64,000 nucleotides of DNA from Thiomicrorhabdus immobilis (GCF_021654855.1 NZ_AP024202.1:1860001-1924000), one strand, 5' to 3'. Counted from the stretch's first letter, positions 9,696-19,198 are shown. Numbers and translations: made by a program. Notes: generated by a model not told the origin, from the letters alone.

Positions 9696-10592
9696 ATGAC
9701 AAATCAACCCGACCACGCTTGCCAACATTTTAAAATCACCAGCCCTGGTGAGATTAACGCTTTGGATTTATTAGCCAGCCACAGCGGTTTAAGTAAACAG
9801 CTATTGAAAGACTATGCCCAAAAAGGCGCGGTATGGATTGAGCGAACCCTTTCTTCACAAAAGAGTAAACCGGAACGCTTACGACGCTTAAAGAAAGAGG
9901 TGCCCGCTGGACAGGTTTTAGATTTTTATTACAATCCGCTACTGTTGGAGCAACAACCTCAAGCGCCTACTTTGATAGCCGATTTTGAGAGTTATTCGGT
10001 ATGGATCAAGCCCAGAGGAATGTTATCCCAAGGGAGCAAGTGGGCGGATCATACGGCGCTTTATCGTTGGATAGAAATGCATTACCAGCCCAACAACCAA
10101 CTCCGCCAGGCCTGGATAGTCCACCGTCTGGATCGGGCAACCCATGGATTAATGTTGATTGCCCACAGTAAAAAAATGGCCAACAGCTTAAGCCGAGCGT
10201 TTGAAAACAACCAGGTGCATAAGGTCTACCAAGCAATGGTGTGGGGACATTACCCAGCCGACCCCCAAACCATTCGGCACCCTATTGACGATAAGCCTGC
10301 GGTTAGCCATGTTTCACGACTTAACTATGACGCCAAGCAAAATATCTCTCACCTACAGATAGCCATTGAAACCGGGCGAAAACATCAAATCCGTAGCCAT
10401 TTATCAGCAAGCGGCTATCCGATTGTTGGCGACCGGTTATATGGAGAGTTGGAAAAAGACCATCAGCTTTGTCCCATGCCGGACTTACAGCTCACGGCTT
10501 ACCAATTGTGTTTACAATGTCCGATTGACGATAAGCAAAAATGTTTCACACTGCAAGACAATCAACTGGATTTAATCGTCCTAAACGAATAA
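9696..10592 (+). CDS. RluA-family pseudouridine synthase
   Basis: 298 aa. The catalytic RluA motif VHRLDRATHGLM is present around residue 147, with the catalytic Asp in HRLD. The C-terminal GRKHQIRSHLSASGYPIVGD motif is also there. These enzymes convert uridine to pseudouridine in rRNA or tRNA. The N-terminal region looks like a short S4-type RNA-binding extension (NALDLLASHSGLSKQLLKDY). Which uridine is modified cannot be told from sequence. The palindrome copy at 10106 encodes the Gln-Ala-Trp just before the catalytic motif. The HIRAN gene follows 19 bp downstream. Confidence 0.85.
   Translation: MTNQPDHACQHFKITSPGEINALDLLASHSGLSKQLLKDYAQKGAVWIERTLSSQKSKPERLRRLKKEVPAGQVLDFYYNPLLLEQQPQAPTLIADFESYSVWIKPRGMLSQGSKWADHTALYRWIEMHYQPNNQLRQAWIVHRLDRATHGLMLIAHSKKMANSLSRAFENNQVHKVYQAMVWGHYPADPQTIRHPIDDKPAVSHVSRLNYDAKQNISHLQIAIETGRKHQIRSHLSASGYPIVGDRLYGELEKDHQLCPMPDLQLTAYQLCLQCPIDDKQKCFTLQDNQLDLIVLNE
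10106..10115. repeat. Palindrome copy CCAGGCCTGG (RluA-type gene)
   Basis: 10/10 core; read as Gln-Ala-Trp before the catalytic HRLD motif. Confidence 0.9.
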
Positions 10593-10611
10593 GACTTCAT
10601 CGTCTTGAAAA

Positions 10612-11076
10612 GTGGGGTTTATGAGAAGAAGCGTGCAATTCCCAATTAAGGGCACATTTTATTATGCTGCGGATATGGCGATAGAGCTATCGCTGCTCGC
10701 TATTGATGAGACCTTGCGTTTTCAACTCGAACCAGAAAACCCTTACGATGAAAATGCCGTGCAAATATGGCTTCCCAAAGCCGTTCATGCCTACATTAAG
10801 AACCATTCAAAACAAGAGATGACACACGGCCTATTACTCGGTTATGTACCGCGAAGCCTTGCCCCTAAAATCGCTTCTCACGTTCAACATCCAGAGTCGT
10901 TAGACTTAAGAATCAAGCATTACGCCAAGCATGGCAAACAGATTGAGATTGACTGCTTAGTCACCATTGACCAGGCCTGGTTGAATTATTTAAGCTTGTT
11001 GATTCACAGCAAATTCATTAGCCAAATCGAGCGTTTTAAACGTTTCAAACAAAGAACCTGGAATAAAAGCACCTAG
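10612..11076 (+). CDS. Stand-alone HIRAN domain protein
   Basis: 154 aa with start GTG at 10612, or 151 aa if the ATG at 10621 is used; neither has a convincing ribosome site. The pattern LEPENPYDENAVQIW...LLLGYVPR is the HIRAN domain core, found fused to SNF2 helicases and also stand-alone in bacteria. It binds 3' DNA ends in the eukaryotic HLTF protein. No helicase or nuclease domain is attached here. It lies between an RluA-type gene and a DnaQ-like exonuclease gene. The palindrome at 10971 encodes Gln-Ala-Trp. Confidence 0.75.
   Translation: MGFMRRSVQFPIKGTFYYAADMAIELSLLAIDETLRFQLEPENPYDENAVQIWLPKAVHAYIKNHSKQEMTHGLLLGYVPRSLAPKIASHVQHPESLDLRIKHYAKHGKQIEIDCLVTIDQAWLNYLSLLIHSKFISQIERFKRFKQRTWNKST
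10970..10981. repeat. Palindrome copy ACCAGGCCTGGT (HIRAN gene)
   Basis: Full 12-mer; read as Asp-Gln-Ala-Trp. Confidence 0.9.
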
Positions 11077-11164
11077 TTAACGAGCATTTATGCACAAGTT
11101 TTGCATTTGTTGTTAAAATCGCCATTAATCGATTTTTAGTCATCCAACCAGCAAAGTAACGAAT

Positions 11165-12046
11165 ATGATGCCATCAGCAGAACAACAAGCCTGTATAGAC
11201 CAACTGACTCAATCCGGAAATTTTCAGGTACTGCACAAACTCCACCCCCTAAGCGAGTTCAATCCACCTTCTACCCAGCAAACCCACAAGGTTTGCATTA
11301 TCGATACCGAAACCACCGGTCTAGACACCGATGTGTGTGAAATCATCGAGCTGGGTTATCAAATTGTTGAATTTGATTCGGCTGGCCATTTTTACCGAGT
11401 ATTGAGTGCACAAAACTACCTTAACGAACCCAAAGGGGAAATTACCGCTGAAGTGACTCAGGTAACCGGCCTGACCTTTGAAGATGTTCAAGGCCATACC
11501 ATCCCTTGGGAAAAAGTCGAAGCGGAAATTGCCGAAGTTCAACTGTGTGTGGCGCACAATGCGGGATTTGACCGTCCGGTGTTAGAACGCTATAGCGATA
11601 TGTTTATGGATAAGATTTGGGGCTGTTCCGTTGCTCAAATTGACTGGCTAAAGCTAGCGCATGTCGGCTCGAAAAGCCAGGAGTTTTTATGCTGGAAAGT
11701 CGGCCAGTTTTTCTATGGTGCACACCGTGCTTTGGACGATGTTCAGGCTTTAACACAATTGCTATCCTGCCAAATCTCCGACCAGAAAGTACCGGCTTTT
11801 AGTTTTTTACTCAGTGCGGTACGTCAAAGCAAATCGCTTATTAAAGCCACTGGCGCACCGTTTGATATTAAAGATGCGTTGCGCTCAAGGGGTTATCGCT
11901 GGAATGTTGGGGAACGTGTATGGCAAACCGTTCTTGATGATTCAAAATTACAGGATGAATTGGCGTGGTTGATTGACAACAACACCCCCAATCCAAATGT
12001 AATTAAATTGAAAGCGACCGATAGCTTTTCGGTGAGAGCTAGGTAA
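11165..12046 (+). CDS. DnaQ-like 3'-5' exonuclease (DEDDh)
   Basis: 293 aa. Exo I is IDTETTGLD (residues ~42-50), Exo II is AHNAGFD, and Exo III is HRALDDVQAL with the DEDDh His and Asp. The C-terminal part contains GAPFDIKDALRSRGYRWN followed by VWQ, a small appended module common on single-domain epsilon-like exonucleases. Such stand-alone proteins trim 3' DNA or RNA ends. This is not the polymerase III epsilon subunit: the clamp-binding peptide is not evident. It begins about 90 bp after the HIRAN gene on the same strand. Confidence 0.85.
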   Translation: MMPSAEQQACIDQLTQSGNFQVLHKLHPLSEFNPPSTQQTHKVCIIDTETTGLDTDVCEIIELGYQIVEFDSAGHFYRVLSAQNYLNEPKGEITAEVTQVTGLTFEDVQGHTIPWEKVEAEIAEVQLCVAHNAGFDRPVLERYSDMFMDKIWGCSVAQIDWLKLAHVGSKSQEFLCWKVGQFFYGAHRALDDVQALTQLLSCQISDQKVPAFSFLLSAVRQSKSLIKATGAPFDIKDALRSRGYRWNVGERVWQTVLDDSKLQDELAWLIDNNTPNPNVIKLKATDSFSVRAR

Positions 12047-12091
12047 ACTAGGACACTACGGCCACCAGGTTATAAATTAAAGAAAACCATC

Positions 12092-12727
12092 ATGACACTC
12101 CACCCAACAACAGAACTTCTAAACAGCCTTTATTGGATAACCCTCTTTGCGGTTATCGTTTCTTCGGCGTCGGGGGTATTGAAAGCGGGATTCCGTCAAT
12201 ATGACCTGTTTGGTGTCATCATTATCGGCATCACCACCGGTTTAGGAGGTGGTTCCTTAAGAGATATGTTGTTGGGTAGAGACGCCTTCTGGATTGTCGA
12301 CCAAGCGTTCTTTATCGCCTCTTTGGGTAGCGCCATCATTATGTTTATTCTGGCAAGAAACATCACCATTTCGCCACGTTTCTTCTTGATTCCCGATGCG
12401 GCGGGTTTGGCGACATTCAGTGTAGCGGGAACCCTAGCCTCATTGATGCTTGGCGCACCGTGGCTGGTTGCCAGCTTCATGGGGGTCATGACCGGCATTA
12501 TGGGCGGGATTTTTCGCGACATTCTCTGCAACGCCTCTCCGGTTGTCTTCCAAAGCCCTTTATATGGCACCGTTTCATGGTTGGGTTCGTTATTCTTCAT
12601 TGGCTTATTACAGCTTGATATCGATGCCACCATAGCCGCCATTTCCACCGGTATCGTTATATTTGTCAGCCGACTCCTCGCGCTGCATTTCGACATCAGT
12701 TTACCTAAGTTCCGCTTTAAAGGTTAA
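12092..12727 (+). CDS. UPF0126/TRIC family membrane protein (YadS/YicG-like)
   Basis: 211 aa with about seven hydrophobic segments. The duplicated glycine-rich motif of the family is visible twice: TTGLGGGSLRDMLLGR and MTGIMGGIFRDILC. Members are trimeric cation-channel-like proteins; some bacterial members are reported as glycine transporters, but the substrate here is unknown. It lies 45 bp after the exonuclease gene. Confidence 0.85.
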   Translation: MTLHPTTELLNSLYWITLFAVIVSSASGVLKAGFRQYDLFGVIIIGITTGLGGGSLRDMLLGRDAFWIVDQAFFIASLGSAIIMFILARNITISPRFFLIPDAAGLATFSVAGTLASLMLGAPWLVASFMGVMTGIMGGIFRDILCNASPVVFQSPLYGTVSWLGSLFFIGLLQLDIDATIAAISTGIVIFVSRLLALHFDISLPKFRFKG

Positions 12728-12843
12728 TTCCCTTTTATCGGCGAATTTCAATCATTTCTTGGGCAAACGAACGCATATGAAAACCACTCTGCGAAAGTCT
12801 ACATAAGACAAGCACAACACAAAACGAACACAAGGAAAATACT

Positions 12844-13311
12844 TTGATTATTGAAATCCCAGGTCGTGAAACCCTTGATATCCAGCATATTATTTTTGAC
12901 TATAACGGCACCATTGCCTTGGATGGTAAGGTGATTGATGGCGTTACCGATAAAATCCAACAATTGGCAGGCCTGGTCGATTTCCATGTTGTCACCGCGG
13001 ATACTTATGGCACGGCTGAAAAAGAGTTGCTAGGCGTTGCCTGCAAGGTAATCAACCTGGCAAACTCCCCCCATTTCAAAAGTAAAACCGTGTATTTGGC
13101 CTCTTTGGGTGCAGAACATACCCTAAGTGTAGGCAATGGTTTTAATGATAAAGAGCTGCTTAAACAGAGTAGAATTGGAGTGGCTTTGATTCAAGACGAG
13201 GGACTTTGCATTGACACTTTGATTGCGGCAGACATTGTTTGTAAATCGGTTATGGATGTATTCGCCTATATTGAAAAACCGAATCGCCTCAAAGCCACTT
13301 TAAGGGTTTAG
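12844..13311 (+). CDS. HAD-like 'soluble P-type ATPase' protein
   Basis: 155 aa. It carries the HAD motif I in the form DYNGT (residues ~19-23) and the late motif GNGFNDKELL, as in the phosphorylation domain of P-type ATPases, but no membrane segments. This matches the COG4087-type 'soluble P-type ATPase' group, whose physiological substrate is not established. The start is TTG, supported by AAGGA seven bases upstream; no closer ATG fits. The sequence at 12966-12977 is a two-mismatch copy of the window's palindrome. Confidence 0.7.
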   Translation: MIIEIPGRETLDIQHIIFDYNGTIALDGKVIDGVTDKIQQLAGLVDFHVVTADTYGTAEKELLGVACKVINLANSPHFKSKTVYLASLGAEHTLSVGNGFNDKELLKQSRIGVALIQDEGLCIDTLIAADIVCKSVMDVFAYIEKPNRLKATLRV

Positions 13312-13381
13312 TCGGCTAGCAAAAGGCAATAAGGCTCAATACCCCACCCAACTCGTAATCGCCATAAACAGAGAGACTAAA

Positions 13382-13660
13382 ATGAAAAACTTCTTCAAAA
13401 CTTTATTTAAACCACTATTAAACCTGTTTGAGCAAGGTGATGATGCCTACAACTATCGCCCTTCCCATCGAAAAATCTTGGCCGTTATGGGTGTGCTGTT
13501 TTTAATCATCGCGGCGGTAGCACTCTATTTCGGCATGGCAACGGGCGTAACCGAAGCCTTGCTCCCGGTTGTACTGTTTGCTGCAATTGGTGTGGTTTGC
13601 CTTATTGTCGCATGGCTAGGCAGTGATAGAGCGGTAGCGAAAATATGGCGCAACCGCTGA
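13382..13660 (+). CDS. Small membrane protein, two transmembrane segments
   Basis: 92 aa. I do not recognise the family. A basic/amphipathic N-terminus with FFKTLFKPLLNLFEQ is followed by two hydrophobic segments (residues ~35-52 and ~58-78) and ends in a basic tail WRNR. It lies 70 bp after the HAD gene and is followed by an intrinsic terminator, so it is likely the last gene of that transcript. Confidence 0.6.
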   Translation: MKNFFKTLFKPLLNLFEQGDDAYNYRPSHRKILAVMGVLFLIIAAVALYFGMATGVTEALLPVVLFAAIGVVCLIVAWLGSDRAVAKIWRNR

Positions 13661-13695
13661 TTTGAAGGGCGGCCACTGTAATGCGGAGTTGACAC

Positions 13696-13720
13696 AAAAC
13701 GGATTGGGAATCCGTTTTTT
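13696..13720 (+). terminator. Intrinsic terminator between convergent genes
   Basis: Perfect 10-bp stem (AAAACGGATT / AATCCGTTTT) with a GGG loop and a run of six T on the plus strand. It serves the small membrane gene. The A-rich foot could let it also act for ggt on the other strand. Confidence 0.8.
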
Positions 13721-13785
13721 CCACCGATTAAAGCTTGGCAGAGGCCTGGTAATTTTACATTAAAAATCGTGTTTTGAGATTGCGC

Positions 13786-15573
13786 TTAAGGTCGCGATGT
13801 TGGTGTATCAACCTCAAACACCCAAGCAACCCCTTCACCACGATTATCTGAAGCCGCTTGCCAAGCTTTATCGGTATTTACCAGCAGTTGCACATCACCC
13901 ATATAGTTGTTCTTTTTAAGTGAGTACCCCATCAACTCCAGCTCTTGTTTGACCTGATCAGGCAAATCCGGATTATAGGCAATCAGATCTTTCGGTAACA
14001 GCTGGTGATGCACTCGTGGTGCGTCTACCGCTTGCTGGGCACTCATCCGCTCCTCAACCACATTCACGATGGTTTGAAAAACCGAGGTAATAATCGTTGA
14101 ACCACCAGGGGTTCCCACCACCATTTGTACTTGGCCATCTTTTAATAAAATGGTTGGCGACATGGAGGACAACATTCGTTTCCGGGGAGCGATCGCATTT
14201 GCTTGCCCCCCGACAACACCAAACACATTGGCCACCCCTGGCTTGGTACTGAAGTCATCCATCTCATCATTCATCAAAAAACCAGCACCTTCAATCACCA
14301 CACCGCTGCCAAACGGCATATTTAAGGTATAGGTATTGGAAACCGCATTGCCTTGGGCATCCACAATCGAAAAATGGGTTGTCTCAGGCAGTTCAATTTT
14401 TCCAGGCTTAATCAGCTCAGATTCTGAAATCTCATCCAACAAAACACCCTGGCCGCGTTCTCTCAAATACTCATCAGAAATCAGCTTATCGACTGGAACA
14501 TCGATGAAATCCGGATCACCCAGAAAATGCGCTCTATCCGCGTAAACGCGTTTTTCCAGCTCGGCATAAAAATGGGTTTTAATGGTTGTTTCGGACAATC
14601 CCGATTTTCTAGCTTGCAACAGCGCTTTATCCAACTTATCCACAAGTTGTTGTTTCATCTTTAACAGCTGCACAATGGCGATTCCGCCAGAACTAGGTGG
14701 CGGCGCTGAAACCACCTGATAGCCAAGCCACTCGCCCACAACCGGCTTGCGCCACTTGGCTTGATAGCCAGCCAAATCTTGCAAGGTAATCAAGCCATCA
14801 TGCTTTTGCAACTGCTTGACCATCATTTTTGCGGTTTCACCTAGGTAGAAATCTTCCGCCCCCTGCTTGGCAATGCGTTTTAAGGTTTTTGCCAACTCTG
14901 GTTGCTTTAAAACCTGCCCTACTTTCAGCCCACCAAAATAGCTTTCAAAATTCAATGGTGTGGAGGATTTATCGGCGATCCACCGTTTAAACCATTGTGA
15001 GCGATCCGCTAACTGCGACGAGACTTCAAAGCCGTTTTGCGCCAACTCGATTGCAGGTTGTAAAAGGGTTTGCCAAGCAAGAGAGGCGAAACGTTGATGC
15101 ACTTGCCACAACCCCATCACCGTTCCAGGCACTCCAGAGGCTTGATAGCCTACCAGCGACTTATACGGGATCACTTGGTTGTTGTCATCTAAATACATGT
15201 CCTGGCTCGCGGCCAATGGGGCTTGTTCTCGATAATCTAGAAAATGGACGTTCAAAGCATTGTTTTCAGCGTCTTTATCCGTTGGTGAATTCGGTACAAC
15301 TATCTTTGGGGTATACAAAGTCATAAAGCCACCGCCACCCAAATTACCCGCTTCAGGATAGGTAACCGCCAACACAAAAGCCGATGCCACCGCCGCATCT
15401 ACGGCATTGCCGCCCTGTTGTAATATTTGTTTGGCGACCTGCGCACTGTATTTGTCGGGCATGGCTACTGCGGCATAATGAGCATAATGAACATTAGCCC
15501 AAACAGAGCTGAAACCGGTGGATGCCAGCAATAAAGCGGTCATAATCAGACGTTGTAATTTGAATAAATTCAT
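13786..15573 (-). CDS. ggt: Gamma-glutamyltransferase (glutathione hydrolase)
   Basis: 595 aa, normal for the family. A cleavable signal peptide ends near residue 26 (LLLASTGFSSVWA), so the enzyme is periplasmic. It hydrolyses or transfers the gamma-glutamyl group of glutathione. The autoprocessing/catalytic Thr lies in ETTHFSIVD, and the GNAVSNTYTLN and GTPGGSTI motifs of the small subunit follow. Residues near the N-terminus (GGNAVDAAVASAFVLAVTYP) match the large-subunit opening. Single gene, convergent with the small membrane protein upstream in coordinates. Confidence 0.93.
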   Translation of the reverse strand: MNLFKLQRLIMTALLLASTGFSSVWANVHYAHYAAVAMPDKYSAQVAKQILQQGGNAVDAAVASAFVLAVTYPEAGNLGGGGFMTLYTPKIVVPNSPTDKDAENNALNVHFLDYREQAPLAASQDMYLDDNNQVIPYKSLVGYQASGVPGTVMGLWQVHQRFASLAWQTLLQPAIELAQNGFEVSSQLADRSQWFKRWIADKSSTPLNFESYFGGLKVGQVLKQPELAKTLKRIAKQGAEDFYLGETAKMMVKQLQKHDGLITLQDLAGYQAKWRKPVVGEWLGYQVVSAPPPSSGGIAIVQLLKMKQQLVDKLDKALLQARKSGLSETTIKTHFYAELEKRVYADRAHFLGDPDFIDVPVDKLISDEYLRERGQGVLLDEISESELIKPGKIELPETTHFSIVDAQGNAVSNTYTLNMPFGSGVVIEGAGFLMNDEMDDFSTKPGVANVFGVVGGQANAIAPRKRMLSSMSPTILLKDGQVQMVVGTPGGSTIITSVFQTIVNVVEERMSAQQAVDAPRVHHQLLPKDLIAYNPDLPDQVKQELELMGYSLKKNNYMGDVQLLVNTDKAWQAASDNRGEGVAWVFEVDTPTSRP

Positions 15574-15630
15574 CGATGTTCACTCATTGGAGATAGAGGT
15601 TAATTGCCTGTGATGTTTGAGCAATGAAAA

Positions 15631-17637
15631 CTAAAGACTAAGACGGGGAATCGGTGCATTCATTGTGGCGGCGATGGCTAGAACCAACTCTTTTTCAACC
15701 GAGTTGACCTTACCGTCATGTTCAACACAAAGCACCAAGGCTTCAACAATTTTCTGTTTTAAAGGCTCTGAACAATATAGGAGCTTTTCGGTCGCGGTTT
15801 TAAATAGGTTTTGCTGTGATGCCGTGACATCAATACGTTGTAGGTTTTGTAACCCCAGCTTTTCAACCGCCCTGTTAAAGGCCAAATCCATACTCAAATT
15901 GAGTCCATACTTAGATTCCTGCTTAGAATCCTTGATGTCATTTCCATAATAAACCAATGCCGAGAAAATCAATTGAAGCTCAATCGCGACTTGTTTCGCC
16001 TTTCTATAACGCACACGTTGTTGTGATGCCAAACCGAAGTGGACATCCAAATAACGAGTAACCAATTGAAACACACTCTGTTCAAAGATACTTTGCTGGT
16101 GATCCAAATCCATCACCTGTTGCAACAAGCCTTTGAATTGCAGGTATTGATTATCAGAAAGAGTCTTCAAAGCCGGCATGGTCAACTCGACTAAAGGCAA
16201 CCTATTGGATAAATCGGTAGATAATAACAAGCTGACCTGCTGACTCACCATTTTATCTAACCCGGTAATCTCACTGCTGGCTAACAACCTTTTCCAGTCG
16301 GAATCGGCTTGCAGGGTTTCGGGCTCCTCACAAATCAAAATGGCCAAAACCAATGCCATCGCTTCCATGGGGTCTTTGGATTTATCAATCAACTCCAACA
16401 ACACCTTTTGGGATTTTTGACTGAGCTGCTCGACCATCACCCCTGCCGCCATCAACATGGCCAAAGGCTCGGGAAGTTTATCGGCCAGCGCATTGAGCGG
16501 ATGATTCACCTGTCCGGCTAGACTTGTTGAAGCCTCCATTTTTTCAGCCGAACTCGGCTGTGACGTTACCTGTGGCTTAAGATATTGGCCATCCCAACTA
16601 GGTTGAATCCTTAAAATCCGCATCTCAACCGGCGGATGGGTCGCAAACAAAAACGCCAATCGTGTATGAAACGCTTGCCCAAAAAATAGATGTGCCACTT
16701 CACTGACATCGGTATTTTTCAAACGAGAGCTTTCCGTCACCCCTCCGATGACTTTCAAGGCATCTGCAATGGCCGTTGGATCACGAGTGAATTGCACCGA
16801 TGATGCATCCGCTAAAAACTCACGTTGCCGACTCACCGCAGCTTGAATCATATTGCCGAACAACACCCCAAACCAACCGATTAGACGCAAAGCGATTCCC
16901 GCTAAAACAATCGCACCATTGCCTTTACCTTTACTGCGTGAAGAACGAGAAGAGCTGGAACGACTACTGGATGTCAAGATACGCCCCAACAAGCCAATAA
17001 ACTCGATGCCATAGAGCAACATAATGATTCGTAAATTCAAGCGCATATCACCATTGAGAATGTGACTAAACTCATGACCGACAACCCCCTGGAGTTGGCT
17101 ACGGCTCAATTTATCGATGCAACCTTGCGTTAAACCGATGACCGCATCTTGCGGGGATAGTCCGGCAGCAAAAGCATTAATTGCCGACTCTTTTCTTAAC
17201 ACGAACACTTCCGGCACAGGCATCCCTGAAGCAATCGCCATCTCTTCGACCACATTGAGCGCTTTACGTTCATTGATGTTATCGGAATTGGGCGACAACT
17301 TGACACCCCCTAACGCGCTGGCGATGACCGCGCCACCTTTGGATAAATGACGACTTTTGACAAAAGAGCTGATTAAGGCTCCGCCGATAACAAAAGCACC
17401 CGTTGCGAATAAGGTAGGTAAACTTTGGGGAGAGAAAAGTAAGTAGTGCCAATCTAAGGTGATATGGTTAGCGGTGAAAAACGGCAGTAACAACATCAAG
17501 ACCAGAGTGCTCAACAGCGTCAACACCATCAGTATCAAGATATACAACAACACCAAATATTTGGTTTTCTTTTTGGCGTTGTCCTGCGCAGAATAGAAAT
17601 TCATAGACTCAAGATTCAACCGACCAAGTTGGGTCAT
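15631..17637 (-). CDS. HtpX-like M48 family metallopeptidase
   Basis: About 668 aa, much longer than HtpX (~290 aa). The N-terminal 330 residues hold two hydrophobic segments, then the zinc motif HEFSH (GVVGHEFSHILNGDMRLN), a Ser/Arg-rich linker (~residues 228-240), a further hydrophobic segment, and a distal FLADASSV motif with the third ligand. The C-terminal ~300 residues are a helical extension of unknown function. Such long M48 proteins are regularly paired with LemA, as here (lemA starts 30 bp upstream on the same strand), suggesting membrane protein quality control. ATG at 17637 follows an in-frame TTG at 17640. Confidence 0.85.
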   Translation of the reverse strand: MTQLGRLNLESMNFYSAQDNAKKKTKYLVLLYILILMVLTLLSTLVLMLLLPFFTANHITLDWHYLLFSPQSLPTLFATGAFVIGGALISSFVKSRHLSKGGAVIASALGGVKLSPNSDNINERKALNVVEEMAIASGMPVPEVFVLRKESAINAFAAGLSPQDAVIGLTQGCIDKLSRSQLQGVVGHEFSHILNGDMRLNLRIIMLLYGIEFIGLLGRILTSSSRSSSSRSSRSKGKGNGAIVLAGIALRLIGWFGVLFGNMIQAAVSRQREFLADASSVQFTRDPTAIADALKVIGGVTESSRLKNTDVSEVAHLFFGQAFHTRLAFLFATHPPVEMRILRIQPSWDGQYLKPQVTSQPSSAEKMEASTSLAGQVNHPLNALADKLPEPLAMLMAAGVMVEQLSQKSQKVLLELIDKSKDPMEAMALVLAILICEEPETLQADSDWKRLLASSEITGLDKMVSQQVSLLLSTDLSNRLPLVELTMPALKTLSDNQYLQFKGLLQQVMDLDHQQSIFEQSVFQLVTRYLDVHFGLASQQRVRYRKAKQVAIELQLIFSALVYYGNDIKDSKQESKYGLNLSMDLAFNRAVEKLGLQNLQRIDVTASQQNLFKTATEKLLYCSEPLKQKIVEALVLCVEHDGKVNSVEKELVLAIAATMNAPIPRLSL

Positions 17638-17670
17638 CAAAACGACCCGACCAGGTAGGTTGAAAGACCT

Positions 17671-18267
17671 TTAAAACTGAACTTTAGGCGCTTGTTGAAT
17701 GGCTTGACGGTCTTCAAACTCAAGCATTTGAGCATCAACGGGATGACCGAACATCGCTGCAAAAACCGTTTGCGGAAAACTTTGGCGATAGGTGTTATAC
17801 CCCATGACCGCATCATTGAACGCCTGGCGGGCGAACGCCACTTTATTTTCCGTTGAGGTAAGTTCTTCGGTCAGTTGCATCATGTTTTGATTGGTTTTCA
17901 AATCCGGATAAGCTTCCATAACCATATTGAATCGAGACATGGCACCACCCAAGATACCTTCTGCATTTGAGAGTTTACCCATGATTTGCGCATCACCAGG
18001 ATTAGCGGCGGCGGCTTTAAGCAAGCTAGACGCTTCGTTACGAGCGGCAATCACGGCTTCCAAGGTTTCACGTTCATGGGCCATCGCTTTTTTGGCGACT
18101 TCAATCAGATTGGGAATCAAATCATAACGACGTTTCAACTGCACATCGATTTGGGCAAACGCATTTTCAAAACGATTCTTTAACGCCACCAAGGTGTTGA
18201 AGATATTGATTAAATAAAGAACAAACAGCACAACGATGACTAAAAAAACAATAGTTCCAGTACTCAC
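17671..18267 (-). CDS. lemA: LemA family protein
   Basis: 198 aa. One N-terminal transmembrane segment (VFLVIVVLFVLYLINIFNTL, residues 7-26) is followed by the helical LemA core with the family pattern LKRRYDLIPNLIEVAKKAM and YNTYRQSFPQT. The function is not firmly known; LemA proteins are membrane-anchored, largely helical, and often encoded with M48 peptidases. It is the first gene of a two-gene transcript with the M48 gene. Confidence 0.9.
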   Translation of the reverse strand: MSTGTIVFLVIVVLFVLYLINIFNTLVALKNRFENAFAQIDVQLKRRYDLIPNLIEVAKKAMAHERETLEAVIAARNEASSLLKAAAANPGDAQIMGKLSNAEGILGGAMSRFNMVMEAYPDLKTNQNMMQLTEELTSTENKVAFARQAFNDAVMGYNTYRQSFPQTVFAAMFGHPVDAQMLEFEDRQAIQQAPKVQF

Positions 18268-18506
18268 AAAAACCTCCTCCGCTTTCTGAGATAGAAATAC
18301 CTAACAAACTTATTTTACACATAAAATTCGCTTTTTTAGCAGTGTTTTTAAATAATGACTGCCTCCTAAGACAAGGCTGTAAAACCATTGAAGCGAACCC
18401 ATCATCTTCATTATTTTTTCACAATTAAAGTTCAACCAGAGTACATTTATGATTAAAATGAGATTACTTTGACAAGCAATCTATTAAACAAGGACGGGAT
18501 GTCACC

Positions 18507-19139
18507 ATGCTTAAAGGTCTATTTCAAAAAACGGCTATATTAACCTTAGCCTTATCAAGCCTAGCTTTTTTCTCAATGCACAGTTATGCCGATGATGAAT
18601 ACAGCGAATCCGAAGCGCAAATGACTCAGGATGTATCGGACGCCGAATTTGAACAAACCATTGCCGCATTCCAAAAAGCCCCGCAGTCTGCAGCTTTTTT
18701 TGATCACTCTTACGGTTATGCCGTCTTTCCAACAATCGGCAAGGTTGGTTTTGTCATTGGTGGAGCCTATGGTAAAGGACGAGTCTACGAACAAGGGCGC
18801 TTTTCAGGCAATGTTGAAATGACCCAGGCAACCATCGGATTTCAATTAGGCGGCCAAGCCTTTAGTCAGATTATCTTCTTTCAAGACCAACGCGCTTATG
18901 ATGAATTCACCAGCGGTAATTTCGAATTTGGAGCACAAGCTTCAGCAATCGTCATTACCGCCGGAGCCAATGCCGAAGCCTCAACCAAAGGGACTTCCGC
19001 TTCAGCCAATGCCGGCAATAAATATGTAAAAGCCGATGGCCAATACTATAAAGGGATGGCCGTATTCAGTTTGGCGAAAGGTGGATTGATGTATGAAGCC
19101 ACTCTAGGTGGACAAAAATTCAACTTTTACCCTAATTAA
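18507..19139 (+). CDS. SYLF/YSC84 lipid-binding domain protein, exported
   Basis: 210 aa. A signal peptide is visible (LALSSLAFFSMHSYA, cut near residue 28). The mature part has the SYLF pattern: AFFDHSYGYAVFPTIGKVGFVIGGAYGKG, GFQLGGQAFSQIIFF and a C-terminal KGGLMYEATLGGQKF. SYLF domains bind phosphoinositides in eukaryotes; the bacterial proteins are periplasmic with no settled function. Single gene with a terminator downstream. Confidence 0.85.
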   Translation: MLKGLFQKTAILTLALSSLAFFSMHSYADDEYSESEAQMTQDVSDAEFEQTIAAFQKAPQSAAFFDHSYGYAVFPTIGKVGFVIGGAYGKGRVYEQGRFSGNVEMTQATIGFQLGGQAFSQIIFFQDQRAYDEFTSGNFEFGAQASAIVITAGANAEASTKGTSASANAGNKYVKADGQYYKGMAVFSLAKGGLMYEATLGGQKFNFYPN

Positions 19140-19162
19140 ATCCCCCACAACCTCTTTGAATC

Positions 19163-19198
19163 AAGAGTCGGTTAAAGCGATTTAACAGGCTCTTTTTT
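19163..19198 (+). terminator. Intrinsic terminator after the SYLF gene
   Basis: A long imperfect stem (AAGAGTCGGTTAAA with TTTAACAGGCTCTT, one G-T pair and one mismatch) with a four-base loop, followed by six T on the plus strand, 24 bp after the stop codon. Confidence 0.75.

Noticed and set aside
16918-16965. Ser/Arg-rich run in the M48 gene as a repeat or frameshift
   Set aside because: The frame remains open with membrane segments on both sides; it is a flexible linker.
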